Assembly (NCBI RefSeq): GCF_029024965.1 | Contig: NZ_CP118982.1 | Coordinates: forward strand, 1,922,001 to 1,986,000 | DNA from: Staphylococcus equorum | Lineage (GTDB): Bacteria; Bacillota; Bacilli; Staphylococcales; Staphylococcaceae | Direction: 5' to 3' | DNA length: 64,000 bases | Part shown: one piece after another, positions 60,513 through 64,000 of the stretch | How the letters are laid out: each line of letters opens with the position of its first letter | Numbering within the stretch: the stretch's first letter is position 1 | Program-made: the position numbers and the translations under genes | The notes under the pieces: generated by a model | Databases searched by the model: none | What the model was told of the DNA's origin: nothing | The model's input: only the letters and a program-made list of their open reading frames with translations

Positions 60513-61832
60513 TTAAAATTCTAGTAATTTTTCCTTGAAAATATCTCTTAAGAACTCAGGCATTAAGTAATCTATAGCCTCATCTTTTAACATTGGGAAA
60601 TAACGACCGAATGTGTACATATCAACTGTCCCTAAAATGTAAGTCGCTTCATCATCAATTTCTTCGCCGTTAATAAAGTAACGTGATTCAGATTCTATAA
60701 AACCTAAATTATATAATATATATCCACCAAATATATTACCTCTAAAGCCTAAACCTTGTGCATGCTCATGAATATATTCTTGTTTCTGGCTTTTTATTAT
60801 AACGTTTTTCAATTCTTGTCCACTTAATTTAATCCTTACTGCATTAATTGGGTGAGGTAGCATCTGATGAATATCATATTCAGTAACTTGATCTGCAATG
60901 ACACCTTTAACGATTAATCCAGCATTGATAATCGTACAGTCAGCATTCGTAAATTCAAATATACTTTCAGCAAGCATATGCGCCGTTTGCGTAATAACAT
61001 CTGTTCTACGTGGCAGCTCGATTTGTCGATCGACAATAGGTTCACTTAAAAGTGCCTTACCTTCAGCTTCAAAATCTGTTTCAACTTCAGGCAAAGTTTC
61101 AACTGGATATATCGTAGCTTCTTTTCTAACAACTTGTTTGTTTTCAATTTCAAGGGTAACTTCACCTAAAAAATTGCCATATTTACCTGCTGCTGCCATT
61201 AATACACCGTTATTCATTTCACCATTTTCAAAATAATGATGAGTATGACTACCTAAAATAAGGTCAATTTCAGGAATTTCTTGGCATAACTTTTCATCGA
61301 AGAAAACACCGACATGACTCATAATAATTAATAAATCATACTCCCCTTCATTAGCACTAATTTCATCTTTTATTGCTTCTAAAGGATTCGTTACTACCCA
61401 ATCAAGTGCTCTATAAAAAGGCGTAAATGGTGCAGTAGCTGCAATAAATAAAATGCGTACACCATCTATAACTTTAATTAAAGATGTTGATATATGATTT
61501 GGTAATTGTCCTTGTTCATCAAAAACATTGGCACATGTCACTTCGAAGTTCGCATCATCATAAAGTGTATTTAAAGCTTCATGTGAAATTGTCATACCTT
61601 CATTATTTCCTATCGTGGCAATATCACACTGTGCTTTATTTAACAGTTCAACATTTTTTGTGCCCATCGTTGCCTCAGTAACTGGCGCAGATAAGTCAAC
61701 ATGGTCGCCAATATCTAAATAGAGTGAGGGATGATCTAGTTTCGGTCTATCTTCGGCTAAATATTTTGAAATTCGTGCATATTCATGTAAATGACTATGT
61801 ATATCATTTGTATGATAAATCGTTAGTTTCAT
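60513..61832 (-). CDS. YunD-like metallophosphatase/5'-nucleotidase family protein
   Basis: A 439-residue two-domain calcineurin-like phosphoesterase. N-terminal metal site: IYHTNDIHSHL (Asp/His), LDIGDHVD, TIGNNEGMT (Asn), IIMSHVGV and ILGSHTHH. The C-terminal 5'-nucleotidase domain has INAGLIV and LPHPINAVRIKLSG. There is no signal peptide, so it acts in the cytosol, unlike secreted 5'-nucleotidases. It lies with a TauE-like permease and a DUF72 gene in yunDEF order known from B. subtilis. Confidence 0.88.
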   Translation of the reverse strand: MKLTIYHTNDIHSHLHEYARISKYLAEDRPKLDHPSLYLDIGDHVDLSAPVTEATMGTKNVELLNKAQCDIATIGNNEGMTISHEALNTLYDDANFEVTCANVFDEQGQLPNHISTSLIKVIDGVRILFIAATAPFTPFYRALDWVVTNPLEAIKDEISANEGEYDLLIIMSHVGVFFDEKLCQEIPEIDLILGSHTHHYFENGEMNNGVLMAAAGKYGNFLGEVTLEIENKQVVRKEATIYPVETLPEVETDFEAEGKALLSEPIVDRQIELPRRTDVITQTAHMLAESIFEFTNADCTIINAGLIVKGVIADQVTEYDIHQMLPHPINAVRIKLSGQELKNVIIKSQKQEYIHEHAQGLGFRGNIFGGYILYNLGFIESESRYFINGEEIDDEATYILGTVDMYTFGRYFPMLKDEAIDYLMPEFLRDIFKEKLLEF

Positions 61833-61854
61833 CTATAATTTCCCTCCTCTTACT

Positions 61855-62679
61855 TTATAGGAATGATTTTATTATTAAATATATACCCATAATTAACATA
61901 AATGTACGTAATAAAAAGACTACTGTATCTGATTTTATGGATTGATTCACTTTCACGCCTAGTTTAGCACCAAAATAACTCGCAATAACTAGGACGATAG
62001 CATATGACCACGCGACATGCCCTTGTACAATGTGTCCTGCTGAACTCATTATACTTGTGAAAAATATCATCATCATACTTGTACCAACTGCCACATGAGG
62101 CGGGAACCTAAATACAATAAGCATTAATGGTGTCATTAATGCACCGCCACCAATGCCGAATAATCCAGTTAAAGTACCAATAAATAGTGTCGCAATAAAT
62201 GCTACTAGCGGCGGTACACTATAATGATATTTCTTACCAGTACCATCGACATAACTACGCTCATATTTGGGTTTATCAAATATTTTAAATGGTTTAATCT
62301 TATTTCTTATAATAAGTAAGATGGATACAATGATTAAGAATATACCAAAATATAAATTAAAGGATTCTAACGTTAAATAGCGACTTAGTAACGCTCCAAT
62401 TAAAGAACCAGGCAATAAGCCAAATAAAAATATTGATCCGTTTTTCACATCTACTTGCTTTGTTTTTAAATAACCTAAAGTTGAAGTTAAACCCGTCACT
62501 ATTAAAATAACGGAAGATGTTCCTATAGCGATTTGAGGCGTAATACCTTCTAACAGGTTATTCTCTACCCCAAGATATATCAAAGTAGGCACGATAATGA
62601 TACCGCCACCGATACCCACAATAGAGCCTAAAATTGCTGATAACCCTCCAATTAAAATCAATAATATAATTGTTAACAT
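61855..62679 (-). CDS. TauE/SafE-type sulfite/anion permease (YunE-like)
   Basis: A 274-residue membrane protein with eight hydrophobic segments and the two mirrored TSUP family repeats: GSIVGIGGGIIIVPTLIYLG near the N-terminus, and GTLTGLFGIGGGALMTPLMLI in the second half. Members export or import sulfite, taurine-derived or other small anions; substrate not determined. Ten bases after the DUF72 gene and 22 before the phosphatase, so they form an operon. Confidence 0.88.
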   Translation of the reverse strand: MLTIILLILIGGLSAILGSIVGIGGGIIIVPTLIYLGVENNLLEGITPQIAIGTSSVILIVTGLTSTLGYLKTKQVDVKNGSIFLFGLLPGSLIGALLSRYLTLESFNLYFGIFLIIVSILLIIRNKIKPFKIFDKPKYERSYVDGTGKKYHYSVPPLVAFIATLFIGTLTGLFGIGGGALMTPLMLIVFRFPPHVAVGTSMMMIFFTSIMSSAGHIVQGHVAWSYAIVLVIASYFGAKLGVKVNQSIKSDTVVFLLRTFMLIMGIYLIIKSFL

Positions 62680-62689
62680 GTAATCTCTC

Positions 62690-63538
62690 CTAGAATAATT
62701 TTAATTGTTGCGGTGCTAACCCTTGATAATCAATGCCTAATATTTTTTGGTAAGTTTTTGCATTTTGAGCAGCATGGCCACCAGAATTATTATTAAAAAC
62801 AACGTAAATGTTTTTAGCTTTGTGTTCTAATACTTTCACTTTACTTACTAAATCTTTTAATTCTTGTTCATTATAATCGTATAAATACCTTACATCTCTC
62901 CATGCTTCATCCGTCATATCTTTTTTAGTCCAGCCGTGAACATTTCTCCCATGATACCTAACAAATGCAGTTTCATGCGTAATGCGATTAACTAACGGAA
63001 TCGAACCTTGACCTGCTTGTGGTTCATCACACACGGAATGTATTATTTGTTGCTGCGTTAAAAACGCTAATGTTTCTTCTTTATAAGCATCATTAAACCA
63101 TGATCGATTACGAAATTCTACACACATAGGAAATGCTTTTAATTGCTCACGAATATAGCGTATATATGTAATATTCTGAACTGTACAATCAAACCATGGT
63201 GGAAATTGTACTAATACCATAGCCAGTTTATTTTCGTCTTTTAATGGCTCTAGCATCGCTTTAAATTGATCAAATAGGATTTGCCTAGTTTCTGCATAAT
63301 CATGATAATCAGCATGCAAAGTTAATGCTTGATGTATCTTTACGACAAATTCAAAGCGTTTAGGTGTTTCTCTTATCCATTTTCTTATATTTCTTTCAGG
63401 TTGAATTGCATAATAAGTAGCATCTAATTCTACTATCGGGAAATGACTTGCATATGTCACTAGTTTATCTGCTTTTCGTTGCAAGTCTTCGTATAATGAA
63501 ACATGATCGCCCCAACCCGTTAATCCAATATTTATCAT
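62690..63538 (-). CDS. DUF72 family protein (YunF-like)
   Basis: A 282-residue TIM-barrel-like DUF72 protein: INIGLTGWGDHVSLYE at the N-terminus, FPIVELDATYYAIQPE, FEFVVKIHQALTLH, CVEFRNRSWF, and the C-terminal NIYVVFNNNSGGHAAQNA signature. Function unknown despite broad conservation. ATG 63538 (MINIGLTGWG) is used; the frame continues 15 codons upstream with no site. The site at the chosen start is weak (TTGGTGAT). First gene of the yunFED-like operon. Confidence 0.87.
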   Translation of the reverse strand: MINIGLTGWGDHVSLYEDLQRKADKLVTYASHFPIVELDATYYAIQPERNIRKWIRETPKRFEFVVKIHQALTLHADYHDYAETRQILFDQFKAMLEPLKDENKLAMVLVQFPPWFDCTVQNITYIRYIREQLKAFPMCVEFRNRSWFNDAYKEETLAFLTQQQIIHSVCDEPQAGQGSIPLVNRITHETAFVRYHGRNVHGWTKKDMTDEAWRDVRYLYDYNEQELKDLVSKVKVLEHKAKNIYVVFNNNSGGHAAQNAKTYQKILGIDYQGLAPQQLKLF

Positions 63539-63680
63539 AGTATCACCAATGTAATGATACCATATATGTTTTATTGGATTCACTTGATTAAATTTAATTT
63601 ACTATAACTTTAAAAAACAAGAGATTTCTATAATATACAGAGTACACTTAGCCTAATTTACTCATCTCTATATTATAGAA

Positions 63681-63719
63681 AAACGATTGCTCATAATATA
63701 AGGATACGAGCAATCGTTT
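63681..63719 (-). terminator. terminator of the nitronate monooxygenase gene
   Basis: AAACGATTGCTC (63681-63692) / GAGCAATCGTTT (63708-63719), perfect 12-bp stem, 15-base loop, 34 bases past the stop. Confidence 0.75.
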
Positions 63720-63752
63720 AGCGTAAGACATCTATGTTATTGATATAACAAT

Positions 63753-64000
63753 TTAACTATTCAATAGTGCTTTTGATTCATTAATTATACGTTGAATTAA
63801 CAACGTAGCGGACACATTTTGAGCAAGACGTGGACTTTGACCGCTCCATAAATGTGTCCACTGTGCATCCCCTTTTTGAGCTGCTTCTTTACGAATCGCA
63901 CTCGTTAACTGGTTTTGAATTGGATAGTCCGGTATGTCATCGTTATATTCATCCATTTTATGGATAAAATCATTGTCAATACCGCGAGCGGGCTTTCCAG
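63753..64000 (-). CDS. nitronate monooxygenase, C-terminal part (5' end outside window)
   Basis: The last 82 or so residues of an FMN-dependent nitronate monooxygenase/2-nitropropane dioxygenase, which oxidises toxic propionate-3-nitronate. The visible part runs [18 protein letters not shown], then [20 protein letters not shown] and [17 protein letters not shown], the conserved C-terminal end of the family (L-W-S/A-G-Q motif). Frame runs to the window edge, and the internal ATG at 63956 is not the start. Followed by its terminator. Confidence 0.88.
   Translation of the reverse strand, partial: GKPARGIDNDFIHKMDEYNDDIPDYPIQNQLTSAIRKEAAQKGDAQWTHLWSGQSPRLAQNVSATLLIQRIINESKALLNS

Overview
The window looks like core chromosome of a coagulase-negative Staphylococcus. 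Base composition is AT-rich, ribosome sites are strong (GGAGG/AAGGAG types), and nearly every protein has a close staphylococcal family match. Gene order follows the familiar run clpB - acyltransferase - sufT - HAD - cdr - yisL - FAH - addAB - spsAB - pgi - argGH - glpQ - gudB - rocD - ppi - kapB - mnhABCDEFG - pepA - ndh - sufA - nfu - dlt - nagD - lipA, as I recall it from S. aureus. Protein-level divergence suggests the S. saprophyticus/xylosus/cohnii side of the genus, but the species cannot be fixed by eye.

Layout. 1-7.8 kb: 5' part of clpB behind a CtsR operator, an NTF2-like protein, a frameshifted OatA-type acyltransferase, sufT, a Cof-type phosphatase, CoA-disulfide reductase and a small membrane protein. 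8-20.9 kb: fumarylacetoacetase-family protein, DUF418 membrane protein, the AddAB recombination nuclease, active and inactive signal peptidases, a TVP38 protein and pgi. 21-25.7 kb: argGH, secreted glpQ and a DUF454 protein. 25.7-28.6 kb: a small accessory patch with an insertion-sequence end remnant, a nonsense-mutated GNAT gene and an MFS exporter. 28.6-34.9 kb: gudB, rocD, an Old Yellow Enzyme homologue, an S1-domain protein, cyclophilin and kapB. 35-40.8 kb: the seven-gene Mnh Na+/H+ antiporter operon. 41-45.7 kb: flavoprotein, thioesterase, NhaC-type antiporter and leucyl aminopeptidase. 45.8-50.2 kb: two type II NADH dehydrogenases interleaved with Fe-S carriers (sufA, nfu) and two small cysteine proteins. 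50.7-55 kb: dltXABCD. 55.2-56 kb: a decayed IS1182-type transposase and a dispersed repeat. 56-64 kb: hydroxyacid dehydrogenase, nagD, yutE, DUF3055, yutD, lipA, yunDEF-like genes and the C-terminus of a nitronate monooxygenase.

How the genes work together. Arginine/glutamate metabolism (argGH, gudB, rocD) is spread around glpQ; gudB has a cre site matching the full consensus over its transcription start. Ion and redox homeostasis (mnh, NhaC-type antiporter, two NDH-2 enzymes, cdr) sits beside Fe-S cluster supply (sufT, sufA, nfu) and an Fe-S consumer (lipA). Envelope modification is represented by dlt, the broken OatA-type gene, glpQ and spsB.

No CRISPR array, prophage, rRNA or tRNA gene was seen, and I found no convincing new multi-gene system. 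The most useful observations are two broken genes (OatA-type and GNAT), degenerate hairpin repeats, regulatory sites readable by eye, an orphan HepT-like protein, and transposon debris directly upstream of the dlt promoter.
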